64,000 bases of DNA from Bacteroidales bacterium (GTDB lineage Bacteria > Bacteroidota > Bacteroidia > Bacteroidales > UBA1556): NCBI GenBank assembly GCA_023146135.1, contig JAGLCR010000003.1, forward strand, positions 62,001-126,000. Reading direction: 5' to 3'. Below the pieces are notes generated by a model. It ran no database searches. It worked only from the letters and a program-made list of their open reading frames with translations, and had not been told where the DNA came from. Both the position numbers and the translations under genes were made by a program. This document shows, in pieces, positions 42,552 to 51,670 of this stretch (its first letter is position 1; every line of letters starts with the position of its first letter).

Positions 42552-45476
42552 CTATTTCTTATAAATTTGCTTTAATTTTAGCGTTGTATAGTTTCCAAAG
42601 TTTTCTTTAAACTGTTCCATATTTATTCGTTTCGAATCTCCTACCACACTCAATACATATTTATGATTGAAAACAAAAGTAGTATGAAAGCTCTTAAGCT
42701 CAATCAATTTCATATTCCTTATAGTATTCAGCTCTGAAACCCTAGGGTCTTTTTTATACCCTTGACGTTTCCAATAGGCAACATACTTTGATTGATTTCT
42801 TAAAGTGGGAGAATTAGAATTAAAAGACAATAGTAAAGAGCTCCTATATGTTTCAAAGTTTTTATCGGCACTGGGCATACTATCTATTACATTAATAAAA
42901 GTACTAACAGCCTCGTTGGTTTTGTCACCCTGAGTAGTCATTGCTCCAATAAGACTTGTACTATTAAAGAAACTAAAAGGCACGTTTAAATAAGCATAAA
43001 CACCATAAGCTAACGAACGATACTCTCTAATTTCTCTAAAAGCCATTGAAGACATTCCTAGACCAAAGTATTTGTTAAATGCATTTACATACTCTCTATC
43101 GCTAATATCCGCTCTTTTACTTGGTATCGTAATTTTAATGTGACTTTGAACCGCTTTTTTATTATTCATATAATACACACCATTTGCTGCCAATACAGGC
43201 AATGGAATAAACACTGGAGATGGTGTTGGTATCAATTCTGAAGAAAAAATACCAGCACTTTCTATTATTGATTTTACTTCCCCAACAGGTTTACCTCCAA
43301 CATAATGAATCTCTGTTTCATACTTTAACAAACTATTTATGGAGCTTAAGACACCATCAATAGTCATTTTTTTCATGTCCTTTTTACTCAGTTTTCTTAA
43401 AAAAGGCGACTGATTACCATAAACAGCATAATCATGCAAAGCTTTGGACTGCATTGCTAAATCCCCTTTAATAAACTTATACTCCATTGATGCCTCTTTA
43501 ACCACTTTCTTTATGGCATCTTCATTGCGCTCGGTTTTAGTCAGTAGTTGCTTTATTGCTTGTAAATCTTTTTGAAAATTATCATCAAAACCAGTCATAT
43601 CGATATAGAAAAAGCTTCGATCAACATGAGTAGTTATTGCAGTACCCGTAAGCTGCAAGCCCGTTCTAAAATCCTTAAAACCTTTCTTTTCAATTCCAGC
43701 CATGTTAAGGTATTCTGACACGAACTCCAAGTCCATCTTTTCATATGTACCCACACCAATTTTTAGTTGAAACGAATAAATATTATTAATACTATTTTTG
43801 GTAAAGTATAAATGCAAATTTCCATAAATATCAGAACTTAACACATCATTTTCAAAATCAATAAACTTTGGTGATATACTATTGACTCCTATATTAGAAA
43901 TAATCCTAGCCAAACTAGATTGCTCACCAAGATTTGCAGGATTTAATGGCGTAATATCTGGTTTTTCAATTTTTGTAGTTTTTGGGAAACCCATTTTTGA
44001 TTGAAAAGCTAAATAATTATCACCGTAGTATTTAGTGGCTACTGCAGTAATCAGACGCTTATCTATCCTCTTCAGCTGAGTATAGTTACTAATTTTTTTC
44101 TCAGCCAATTGATTACTCATAAAAGCATCGATAATTATATTAGTTTGAAAATCTGCACTTTCCATTCCTAATGTAAACTCCTTTTGTTTATTAACAATTA
44201 CCGCTTTCAATAGGTCATCACTAAAATCTCCTTGTTTTAACTTATTAAGTTGCTCCAATACTAAATTCTCACCATTACTCAACGACTGCACAAAAGGTTT
44301 TGTAGCATAAGCAATAAAACTACCGCCCATGTCGTAATGATTATCCATAATAGACTGAACAAACATCAAATCATTGCTTAAGCTCAACTGGTCCAATAAA
44401 CCTGTCGATTGCTCATTGCTAAGCAACTGATTTATTACTTCAAGAACCAATTCATCGTCATGTCCTTTAGGTACAGTTCTAAAACCCAGAATACCTATTG
44501 GAATTGGACTCATTTTCTTTTTTACTATTACACGGCCATCAAATGCTGATTCAGAACCACTAATTTCAGGTTTTTTCGAATCGCTATGTCTAATAGAGCC
44601 AAATGTCATATTAAGCTTACCGTAAATATCCTCAATATCGAAATTACCTACTAAAATCAAAGCCATATTATTACCTACATAGTATTTTTTGAAGTAGGTT
44701 TCCATTTTACTAATGGATGGTGTTTTTAGGCTTTCCACACTGCCCAAAACTGTTTGTTTACCATATACTGAATTGGGGTAAAAGTTTTTATACAGCTCTT
44801 CAAATATATTACGAAAGCTGTTATCCATGGACATATTTTTCTCTTCGTAAACAGTTTCTAGCTCTGATTGAAACAATCGGAAAACAGGATATGAAAACCG
44901 GTCAACTTGTAACTTCAACCATACATCCATGCTTTCAGCCGGAAAATGATTATGATATACAATATTTTCATAGGTAGTATAGGCATTTAATCTAGTGGAA
45001 CCAATGCTTGCCATTACTTTACTAAATTCATTAGGAATTGCAAATTCGGCAGCATTCTGCGATAATCTATCAATTTTTTTTAACATTCCATTACGAAACA
45101 CTTCATCACCATCAGCCAAAGCCAATAATTCATATGCTTCACGAATGGAGTCTAAATAAACTTTTTCAGCTTTATAATTTATAGTCCCAAGTTTTTGAGA
45201 ACCTTTAAACATCATATGCTCAAAATAATGGGCAGTACCCTCGCCATCTTTAGCATCAAGACTTGCTCCACCCCTCACTACCACAGCACCCATCACATCG
45301 GGCATTTTTGAATTTGGGAAAAGATATACTTTCATGCCATTTTCAAGCGTAAATTCCTTGGTTTTCGCCGATATTACATCTTCTTCAACTAATGGTGTTG
45401 TAGGCACATGCAGAATCTGTGCTTTTAAGCTAAATGAAATAAAAAATAATACGATTACTATAATACCTCTATTCAT
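42552..45476 (-). CDS. M16-family zinc metallopeptidase, full two-half form
   Basis: 974 aa with a signal peptide (1-19, ending LKAQ), so periplasmic. The inverted zinc motif HxxEH is in GTAHYFEHMMFKG at about residue 82-94, and the second acidic ligand lies in ELETVYEEKNM about 75 residues on. The long, pitrilysin-like form contains both the catalytic half and an inactive C-terminal half (from about 500; GLGMSSMAFREIREYRSLAYGVYAY is the usual RxxxxxAY block). It degrades oligopeptides, possibly T9SS or signal-peptide by-products. Single gene with its own -7 box and a small hairpin (CTCTAT/ATAGAG) in the region just upstream. Confidence 0.94.
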   Translation of the reverse strand: MNRGIIVIVLFFISFSLKAQILHVPTTPLVEEDVISAKTKEFTLENGMKVYLFPNSKMPDVMGAVVVRGGASLDAKDGEGTAHYFEHMMFKGSQKLGTINYKAEKVYLDSIREAYELLALADGDEVFRNGMLKKIDRLSQNAAEFAIPNEFSKVMASIGSTRLNAYTTYENIVYHNHFPAESMDVWLKLQVDRFSYPVFRLFQSELETVYEEKNMSMDNSFRNIFEELYKNFYPNSVYGKQTVLGSVESLKTPSISKMETYFKKYYVGNNMALILVGNFDIEDIYGKLNMTFGSIRHSDSKKPEISGSESAFDGRVIVKKKMSPIPIGILGFRTVPKGHDDELVLEVINQLLSNEQSTGLLDQLSLSNDLMFVQSIMDNHYDMGGSFIAYATKPFVQSLSNGENLVLEQLNKLKQGDFSDDLLKAVIVNKQKEFTLGMESADFQTNIIIDAFMSNQLAEKKISNYTQLKRIDKRLITAVATKYYGDNYLAFQSKMGFPKTTKIEKPDITPLNPANLGEQSSLARIISNIGVNSISPKFIDFENDVLSSDIYGNLHLYFTKNSINNIYSFQLKIGVGTYEKMDLEFVSEYLNMAGIEKKGFKDFRTGLQLTGTAITTHVDRSFFYIDMTGFDDNFQKDLQAIKQLLTKTERNEDAIKKVVKEASMEYKFIKGDLAMQSKALHDYAVYGNQSPFLRKLSKKDMKKMTIDGVLSSINSLLKYETEIHYVGGKPVGEVKSIIESAGIFSSELIPTPSPVFIPLPVLAANGVYYMNNKKAVQSHIKITIPSKRADISDREYVNAFNKYFGLGMSSMAFREIREYRSLAYGVYAYLNVPFSFFNSTSLIGAMTTQGDKTNEAVSTFINVIDSMPSADKNFETYRSSLLLSFNSNSPTLRNQSKYVAYWKRQGYKKDPRVSELNTIRNMKLIELKSFHTTFVFNHKYVLSVVGDSKRINMEQFKENFGNYTTLKLKQIYKK

Positions 45477-45535
45477 ATATATATTGATTTGATTGTTTAT
45501 ATTATTAATCCTGACTCTATAAAAAAATAGAGCCC

Positions 45536-45543
45536 CAAAACTA
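45536..45543 (-). promoter_or_regulatory. Candidate -7 box TAGTTTTG for M16 peptidase
   Basis: Perfect TAnnTTTG on the minus strand 60 bp upstream of the gene. Confidence 0.45.
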
Positions 45544-45599
45544 CTATTAATATTGTCAAAAAAAACGGAAACATTTCATGGCTATTGTATAAAACTTAC

Positions 45600-45607
45600 T
45601 ACTTTTG
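45600..45607 (+). promoter_or_regulatory. Candidate -7 box TACTTTTG for DUF1573 gene
   Basis: Perfect TAnnTTTG about 107 bp before the DUF1573 ATG. Confidence 0.4.
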
Positions 45608-45713
45608 TCAACATTATCAAATAGATTTTTGAACCCATTAAACCTTTTTGAAAGTTTCGGGTCTATGTCGTACAAGTATTAAATGATTATTAACCTATAA
45701 CACCTATATAATA

Positions 45714-46808
45714 ATGAATAGTATTAAACAAAGCCTATTAATTGTGCTTATTGTCTTTTCAGGAATTAGCGTAATGGCACAAAGTGGTAAAATCAAATTT
45801 GAAAAAACCACTCATGATTTTGGAACTATTAAAGAAGAGATTAAAAATGCTGTTGCTAAATATGTTTTTACCAACACAGGGCAAGGAGATCTTAAAATAC
45901 TAAAAGTAAAGACAAGTTGTGGTTGCACTGCCTCTGATTATTCGAAAAACGTGATAAAACCTGGTGAAAAAGGTTTTGTATCAGCCACCTATCACACTGC
46001 TCATAGACCTGGTCCATTTCGTAAAACAATTACTGTAACGGTAAACGACCCCGACCATCCTAATACAGTATTGTTTATTAAAGGTACTGTAACACCTCGT
46101 CAAAAATCACCTGCTGACCTTTTTCCTACCAGTATGGGAAATTTAAAACTTATGTCAAACCACTTGGCGTTTAACGATACTAAACTTTCAGAAATACGTA
46201 CTGACAGCATGAAAGTATATAACAACTGGTCTCATCCAATGGAAATAAGTTTTCATAATTTGCCTTCACATATAAAGGTAAAAATGTTGCCAAGTAATAC
46301 ACTTCAACCAAAAACAGTCGGTTATATTGTTGTAACTTATGATGCAAATAAAAAGAATGATTTTGGTTTAGTTTATGATCGTATAGCTATCCAAACCAAT
46401 GATGCTCAGCAAGCAATGAAAACACTTACTATCAGTGCAATTCTTTCTCAAGATTTTTCAAACATCTCTGAAAAGCAACTAAAAAAGGCACCGAAAATAG
46501 TTTTTAATAAAACAACTTATGATTTTGGGAAAGTTAAGTCTGGTACCCTTATCAAATTTAGTTTTGTAGTTACAAACGAAGGAAAACAAGAGTTAATTAT
46601 ACGTAAAGTAAAAGCCAGTTGTGGATGTACAGCTACTAAGCCAACATCAACACATATCAAAAAAGGTAAAAGCACTGATATTGTTGTAGAATTTGACACC
46701 AAAGGACGACGTGGCCGACAGCATAAAACGATTACTGTCATCACAAACGACCCTACAAATCCGCAAGTTATATTAAATGTGCAAGGCGAATTACTTCAAA
46801 CTAATTAA
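45714..46808 (+). CDS. Secreted protein with two DUF1573 domains
   Basis: 364 aa. Signal peptide 1-23 (ends SVMAQ). Two DUF1573 (Ig-like, ASH/MSP-type) domains are seen: residues about 26-125 (KFEKTTHDFGTIKEE ... TSCGCTASDYSK ... TITVTVNDPDHPN) and about 260-362 (IVFNKTTYDFGKVKSG ... ASCGCTATKPTS ... TITVITNDPTNPQ), separated by a more diverged Ig-like middle. The SCGCT motif occurs in both. Function is unknown; such proteins are abundant in Bacteroidota envelopes. Monocistronic, ended by a strong terminator. Confidence 0.9.
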   Translation: MNSIKQSLLIVLIVFSGISVMAQSGKIKFEKTTHDFGTIKEEIKNAVAKYVFTNTGQGDLKILKVKTSCGCTASDYSKNVIKPGEKGFVSATYHTAHRPGPFRKTITVTVNDPDHPNTVLFIKGTVTPRQKSPADLFPTSMGNLKLMSNHLAFNDTKLSEIRTDSMKVYNNWSHPMEISFHNLPSHIKVKMLPSNTLQPKTVGYIVVTYDANKKNDFGLVYDRIAIQTNDAQQAMKTLTISAILSQDFSNISEKQLKKAPKIVFNKTTYDFGKVKSGTLIKFSFVVTNEGKQELIIRKVKASCGCTATKPTSTHIKKGKSTDIVVEFDTKGRRGRQHKTITVITNDPTNPQVILNVQGELLQTN

Positions 46809-46821
46809 AAAAATACAGTAT

Positions 46822-46868
46822 TAAGCTCCTTTCATTTAAGCATTTAGCTATGGAAGGAGCTTTTTTTA
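46822..46868 (+). terminator. Terminator of DUF1573 gene
   Basis: Arms AAGCTCCTT and AAGGAGCTT (extended by TTC/GAA-type pairs) followed by seven or more T. Confidence 0.88.
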
Positions 46869-46948
46869 TTTACATAGTCAACGCTTAATAGATGTCAATA
46901 TTTTTGAAATCAAGCTAAAAATTTAGGCCTAGCAAAGAAAATAATATG

Positions 46949-46956
46949 TAATTTTG
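46949..46956 (+). promoter_or_regulatory. Candidate -7 box TAATTTTG of the riboswitch transcript
   Basis: Perfect TAnnTTTG ending about 14 bp before the conserved riboswitch core, placing the transcription start right at the 5' edge of the aptamer. Confidence 0.6.
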
Positions 46957-46965
46957 CAGGGATTT

Positions 46966-47042
46966 CATCAAGGGGTGCTCTAGCGGGCTGAGATCAAACC
47001 CAAGAACCTGAACCGGATAATGCCGGCGTAGGAAGGGATAAG
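46966..47042 (+). ncRNA. TPP (THI element) riboswitch
   Basis: Contains the full conserved aptamer core in order: GGGGTGC, then GCTGAGA, ACCC, ACCTGAACCGGATAATGCCGG and CGTAGGAAGGGA. This is an essentially perfect thi-box. It lies directly upstream, same strand, of the TonB-dependent receptor gene, so the receptor should be shut off when thiamin pyrophosphate is abundant. The expression platform is unclear: a short stem (AGGCA/TGCCT, 47071-47088) lies downstream but its T-rich stretch begins only about 14 nt later. Confidence 0.96.
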
Positions 47043-47197
47043 TTCAATAGACTATATAGAGTGATTATTTAGGCAAAGCTAGCTGCCTTAGGTCATTATG
47101 TATTTTTTATTTTGCTCATCGATTAGGGAAACTTAATTAATAAAGAACTACATACCCCATGTTGGTCTTTAAAGTTTTATCTAATAAACAAAATCAA

Positions 47198-49624
47198 ATG
47201 CTTAAAAAAATTACTTTAACATTGCTTATACTGAGCATCATGCCTATAACAATATGGGCACAATTCAGTATCTCAGGTAGCGTACGTAATAATCAAGACA
47301 ATAAGAGTTTGCCTGCTGCACATATCACCCTAAATCAAACTTTTAGAAGAGCTGTAAGTGATAAGGATGGTAAATTTACCATCAATAATCTAAAAGCGGG
47401 AACCTATACATTGCATGTATCGTTTATGGGCTTTGAAGATAAAGAAGTGGAAGTAAAGCTATCAAAAAACGAGAATATAACAATTAGCCTCTCTCCCACT
47501 TCAATACTTGAGGATGAGGTTGTCATTACGGCCTTACGCGCCACAAAAAAATCTGGAACCACATTTCAAAATCTTGACAAAGAAGATATACGAAAAGCTG
47601 ATATAGGCCAAGACATTCCATATATATTGAATATGACTCCTAGTTTGGTAAGCACATCAGATGCAGGTACTGGCGTGGGATATACTGGCATGCGTATTCG
47701 TGGAACCGACATTAGTCGTATCAATGTTACCGTAAATGGCATTCCTATGAACGACCCTGAGAGTCAAGGCGTATGGTGGGTAAATATGCCAGATTTGGCT
47801 TCTTCTCTAAATAGCATTCAAGTACAACGAGGCGTGGGTACATCTACCAATGGTACTGCATCATTTGGTGCAAGCATAAATATGCAAACCCAAAAACTCA
47901 GTCTAAAACCATTTGCCGAGATTGGGCTTACCTATGGTAGTTTTAATACACAACGCTATCGCTTGAGTACTTCCACTGGTCTCATTGATAATAAATGGAG
48001 TGTGGATGCTCGCCTTTCAAAGGTATCATCTGATGGCTATATAGATCGTGCTAGCTCCGACCTAAAATCCTTTTATGTATCAGGAGCATACTATGGAAAA
48101 CGTAGTATTTTACGCTTCAATATTTTTTCGGGAAAAGAAAAAACCTACCAAGCTTGGTACGGTGTTCCTAAGGATTCATTGGAAAGTAATCCCACCTATA
48201 ATCCGTACACTTACGACAATGAAACTGATAATTACCAACAAGATAATTATCAAATGATTTACTCCAAAGAAATAAACAGTCATTGGAATTTCAATGCAGC
48301 ATTGCACTATACCAAAGGTCGTGGCTATTATGAAACATATAAGGAAAATGCCAAACTCTCAAAATATGGCCTAGGCCCTTATTATATTGGTAACGACACT
48401 ATTACACGTAGCGACTTAGTACGTCAAAAATGGTTAGATAATGATTTTTATGGAGTAACAGCCTCAGTAAACTATGATAATAAGAAAAATCTCCGTGTCA
48501 ATATTGGAACTTCTTTCAATCAGTATAATGGCGATCACTTTGGCAAAATAATTTGGGCAGAATATGCACAAATGGGGAAAGACTATGAGTACTACCGAAA
48601 TAATGGCTTAAAAAACAACTTCAATTTCTTTGTCAAAGCTAGCTATGACATTAACGAAGCTTTTAGTATTTATGGCGACCTTCAATATCAAATGATTGAC
48701 TACTGGATGAGTGGTGTACACGACGATTTTAAAAATCTAGATGGATACCACCATTTCGAATTTGTAAACCCAAAAATTGGTGCTAATTATGAATTGAATA
48801 GTCATAATAGCATATATTTTTCAGCAGCTGTTGCTCAAAAAGAACCCACACGCAACGACTTTCGTGATGCCGATGTGGGAAATGAGCCCATTGCCGAGTT
48901 TATGATTGATTACGAAGCTGGTTATGAATATACAGCTACCAAATTCAAAGTACAAGCCAACCTGTATTATATGGACTATACCGACCAACTTATTATGACT
49001 GGTAAAATTAATAATGTGGGAACAGCAATAATGACTAATGTGGACAAATCGTATCGGGCAGGAATTGAACTTATGGCTGCAGCACATATTGCAAAATGGT
49101 TGAATTGGTCGGCAAATGCCACATTTAGTCAAAATAAAATTGCAAATTTCACTGAATATGTTGACGATTGGGATACCGGCATTCAGCATGAAACAGAATT
49201 GGGCACAACTAATATTGCATTTTCTCCCAATATTATTATCGGAAATCAATTTGAATTCAAACCATTGAAAAACTTCAATATTGCAATTAATTCAAAATAT
49301 GTTGGTGAACAATACATCGACAACTCATCAAGCAAAGAGCGAATGCTAGATGCATACTTCACTACTGATCTAAGGTTTAACTATAATATCAAAAATAAAT
49401 ACATTAAAAATATAGCATTAAATTTCAGCATCAATAATATATTTAATACAAGCTACATTAGCAATGCATGGGTTTATCAGTATAAATCAGGTGATGGTAG
49501 CTACGATGGTTCTTTTGGTGACCCCTACTCTAATGCAAGCGAAAAAGCAGGATATTATAATATGGCCGGCTATTTTCCACAGGCTGGAATTAGTTTTATG
49601 GCAGGCTTAACTTTTCGATTTTAG
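47198..49624 (+). CDS. TonB-dependent outer-membrane receptor under TPP control (thiamin uptake candidate)
   Basis: The ORF track starts at 47159, but the ATG at 47198 gives a clean signal peptide (MLKKITLTLLILSIMPITIWAQ) and 808 aa. Domains: CarboxypepD_reg-like beta sandwich at about 22-105 (SGSVRNNQDNKSLPAAHITL), TonB box/plug at about 110-230 (VVITALRATKKSG..., MRIRGTDISRINVTVNGIPMNDPESQGVWW), then a 22-strand-type barrel ending GISFMAGLTFRF. The TPP riboswitch in its leader strongly implies uptake of thiamin, a thiamin phosphate or a precursor, as known for thiamin-regulated TonB receptors of Bacteroides. No inner-membrane thiamin transporter is adjacent. Confidence 0.95.
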   Translation: MLKKITLTLLILSIMPITIWAQFSISGSVRNNQDNKSLPAAHITLNQTFRRAVSDKDGKFTINNLKAGTYTLHVSFMGFEDKEVEVKLSKNENITISLSPTSILEDEVVITALRATKKSGTTFQNLDKEDIRKADIGQDIPYILNMTPSLVSTSDAGTGVGYTGMRIRGTDISRINVTVNGIPMNDPESQGVWWVNMPDLASSLNSIQVQRGVGTSTNGTASFGASINMQTQKLSLKPFAEIGLTYGSFNTQRYRLSTSTGLIDNKWSVDARLSKVSSDGYIDRASSDLKSFYVSGAYYGKRSILRFNIFSGKEKTYQAWYGVPKDSLESNPTYNPYTYDNETDNYQQDNYQMIYSKEINSHWNFNAALHYTKGRGYYETYKENAKLSKYGLGPYYIGNDTITRSDLVRQKWLDNDFYGVTASVNYDNKKNLRVNIGTSFNQYNGDHFGKIIWAEYAQMGKDYEYYRNNGLKNNFNFFVKASYDINEAFSIYGDLQYQMIDYWMSGVHDDFKNLDGYHHFEFVNPKIGANYELNSHNSIYFSAAVAQKEPTRNDFRDADVGNEPIAEFMIDYEAGYEYTATKFKVQANLYYMDYTDQLIMTGKINNVGTAIMTNVDKSYRAGIELMAAAHIAKWLNWSANATFSQNKIANFTEYVDDWDTGIQHETELGTTNIAFSPNIIIGNQFEFKPLKNFNIAINSKYVGEQYIDNSSSKERMLDAYFTTDLRFNYNIKNKYIKNIALNFSINNIFNTSYISNAWVYQYKSGDGSYDGSFGDPYSNASEKAGYYNMAGYFPQAGISFMAGLTFRF

Positions 49625-49750
49625 TCTAGTTTAGCTTTCAAAAATAATAGTTCAATTTTGGTCATGTTAGACTATTTCTTTCCATGACACATCAAATACT
49701 GAAAACATCAGTCAATTTTAACAGATTAATTGATATTTGTGTAAAAAACA

Positions 49751-49780
49751 TTGCTTAAGTAAATAATAATTGTAATTTTG
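49751..49780 (+). promoter_or_regulatory. Bacteroidota promoter TTG-N19-TAATTTTG
   Basis: TTG at 49751-49753, 19-bp spacer, TAATTTTG at 49773-49780, about 50 bp before the MscS ATG. The best -33/-7 pair in the window. Confidence 0.7.
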
Positions 49781-49831
49781 GCAATTAATTACTTAATTAT
49801 TAAAATCACTATTTATTAAAATTTTAACTAG

Positions 49832-50677
49832 ATGAATGAAACTATCCAACAATTGGAAGGTATGGAAAAATACCTAGAACAGATTAAAGAGATGGCTATA
49901 CAATATGGTCCAAAAGTAATTGGTGCAATACTCGTACTTATTATTGGATTTAAAATTGCAAGCGTAGTTGCAAAACAAGTACGAAAAGCATTAAACAAAG
50001 GAAAGTTTGATGATTCGTTGGTACCTTTTATCAGTAGCTTAGTGGCTAGTTTATTAAAGGTATTAGTGGTAATTAGTGCCATGGGCATGTTGGGAATAGA
50101 AATGACCTCCTTTATTGCTATTTTAGGAGCCGCAGGTTTAGCCATTGGTATGGCACTTTCGGGTACTTTACAAAACTTCGCTGGGGGAGTAATGATTTTG
50201 GTTTTCAAACCATTTCAAGTAGGTGACTTCATTGAGGCTAATGGCCAAATGGGCGTGATTAAAGAAATTCAAATCTTTAACACCATCATGACTACCGTTG
50301 ATAATAAGCGTATTATCATACCTAATGGAGGCTTATCAAACTCCACAATGACTAATTTTTCTTCTGAGCCTGTACGTCGTGTTGATTTCACTTTCGGAAT
50401 TGGATATGGTGATGATATCGACAAAGCAAAGAAAGTAATGTTTGAAGAGATTGCTAAATTTCCTCAAATTTTGAAAATTCCTGCTGAACCATTTATTGGA
50501 GTTAGCGAATTGGCTGATAGCTCAGTAAACTTTGCTGTGCGTGTATGGGTTAAAGGTGCTGACTATTGGGATGTATTCTTTGGAATGAATGAAAATGTAA
50601 AGAAGGCTTTTGATGCTAATAACATTAGTATTCCGTTTCCACAAACCGATGTTCATATTTTTAACGAAACTAAATAA
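49832..50677 (+). CDS. Small-conductance mechanosensitive channel (MscS)
   Basis: 281 aa, the length of E. coli MscS. Three TM segments at about 25-45, 60-82 and 88-120; the pore helix has the Gly/Ala pattern GAAGLAIGMALSGTLQNFAGGVMI. The cytoplasmic beta domain shows VGDFIEANGQMGVIKEIQIFNT, IIIPNGGLSNSTMTNFS and the C-terminal ADSSVNFAVRVWVKGADYWDVFF. It releases solutes on hypo-osmotic shock. It has its own promoter, and the DUF3078 gene follows by 8 bp, so the two are probably one transcript. Confidence 0.96.
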   Translation: MNETIQQLEGMEKYLEQIKEMAIQYGPKVIGAILVLIIGFKIASVVAKQVRKALNKGKFDDSLVPFISSLVASLLKVLVVISAMGMLGIEMTSFIAILGAAGLAIGMALSGTLQNFAGGVMILVFKPFQVGDFIEANGQMGVIKEIQIFNTIMTTVDNKRIIIPNGGLSNSTMTNFSSEPVRRVDFTFGIGYGDDIDKAKKVMFEEIAKFPQILKIPAEPFIGVSELADSSVNFAVRVWVKGADYWDVFFGMNENVKKAFDANNISIPFPQTDVHIFNETK

Positions 50678-50685
50678 TTATAGAC

Positions 50686-51612
50686 ATGAAACAATTTTTA
50701 ATTATTATATTATTAATCAGCAGTTTTGGTGCTTTTGCCCAGAAGGATACTTCCTGGGCCACAAGTGGTTTAATTGGGGTTTATGGAGCACAAACAGGAT
50801 TTAAAAACTGGGCTCAGGGTGGTGAAAACAGTTTGTCTGCCACTGGTAACTTACTATTGGAAGCTCATTATAAAAAAGGCAAAAATATTTGGGATAATAT
50901 GCTTATTTTCAACTTGGGAACTTCTCAAATTGGAAATGGTTTTTATACTAAAACTGAAGATAAAATTGAGCTCAACAGTAAGTTTGGTCATCAAGCAACA
51001 AAACATTGGTACTACTCTACTCTATTCAATTTCAAAACCCAGTCATTAATTGGCTATGAATATCCAACTGATACTACTGAAGTAATGATCTCTGGCTTTT
51101 TGGCCCCAGCGTACATTAAGTTTGGTTTGGGTATGGATTATAAGCCAAATAAGCATTTTTCACTTTACTTATCACCTGCCACAGCTCGTTGGATTGTTGT
51201 TAATGATCAGAACTTAGCTAATGCTGGTGCTTTTGGTGTGGAGAAAGCTGTATTGGACACTGCTGGAAATATAATTACTGAAGGAAAAATGCTAAAAACA
51301 GAGGTTGGTGCATACATACGACTGGTTTACGAAAAAGACATTTTTAAGAATGTTAATTTTGCAACTATCCTTGAGCTTTATTCTGATTATTTAGACCAGC
51401 CACAGAATATTGATGTGGATTGGCAAGTAGTAATCACCATGAAAGTAAACGATTTCTTAAATGCTCAAATAAAAACTCATCTTATATATGATGATAATAC
51501 CCCTATCGGAATTGATGATAATGGAAATGGATCTTTTGACCGCTTTGGACCTCGCACTCAATTTAGCGAGCAGCTAAGCCTTGGTTTGGTTTATAAGTTT
51601 GGAGCAAAATAA
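50686..51612 (+). CDS. DUF3078-family outer-membrane protein
   Basis: 308 aa with a signal peptide (1-18, ending GAFAQ). The start of the mature protein, GFKNWAQGGENSLSATGNLLLEAHYKKGKNIWDNML, is the DUF3078 signature. The rest alternates short amphipathic strands ending with a terminal LSLGLVYKFGAK, consistent with a beta-barrel. Function is unknown. It is probably cotranscribed with mscS, which might mean a role during osmotic change, but that is a guess. Confidence 0.9.
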   Translation: MKQFLIIILLISSFGAFAQKDTSWATSGLIGVYGAQTGFKNWAQGGENSLSATGNLLLEAHYKKGKNIWDNMLIFNLGTSQIGNGFYTKTEDKIELNSKFGHQATKHWYYSTLFNFKTQSLIGYEYPTDTTEVMISGFLAPAYIKFGLGMDYKPNKHFSLYLSPATARWIVVNDQNLANAGAFGVEKAVLDTAGNIITEGKMLKTEVGAYIRLVYEKDIFKNVNFATILELYSDYLDQPQNIDVDWQVVITMKVNDFLNAQIKTHLIYDDNTPIGIDDNGNGSFDRFGPRTQFSEQLSLGLVYKFGAK

Positions 51613-51632
51613 ACTCTAAGATTTTATAATAC

Positions 51633-51669
51633 TAAAAGCACCAATTCGTCTGAATTGGTGCTTTTTTAT
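51633..51669. terminator. Bidirectional terminator
   Basis: Perfect stem AAAAGCACCAATTC / GAATTGGTGCTTTT with T-run, between convergent DUF3078 and aminotransferase genes. Confidence 0.92.
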
Positions 51670-51670
51670 T

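Larger units (their letters stand above)
46809..47197. other. Intergenic region with terminator, promoter and TPP riboswitch
   Basis: 389 bp: terminator of the DUF1573 gene, a TAATTTTG box, the TPP riboswitch and a 150-nt leader before the TonB-dependent receptor start. All sub-features are listed separately. Confidence 0.9.

Noticed and set aside
47071-47110. Intrinsic terminator as the TPP riboswitch expression platform
   Set aside because: The stem is only 5 bp and the T-rich stretch is about 14 nt away, so the call is not supportable.
48821-49249. 142-aa minus-strand ORF rich in Cys and Ile
   Set aside because: Antisense to the barrel part of the TonB-dependent receptor; no independent signals.
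49828-50208. 126-aa minus-strand ORF
   Set aside because: Antisense shadow of mscS.
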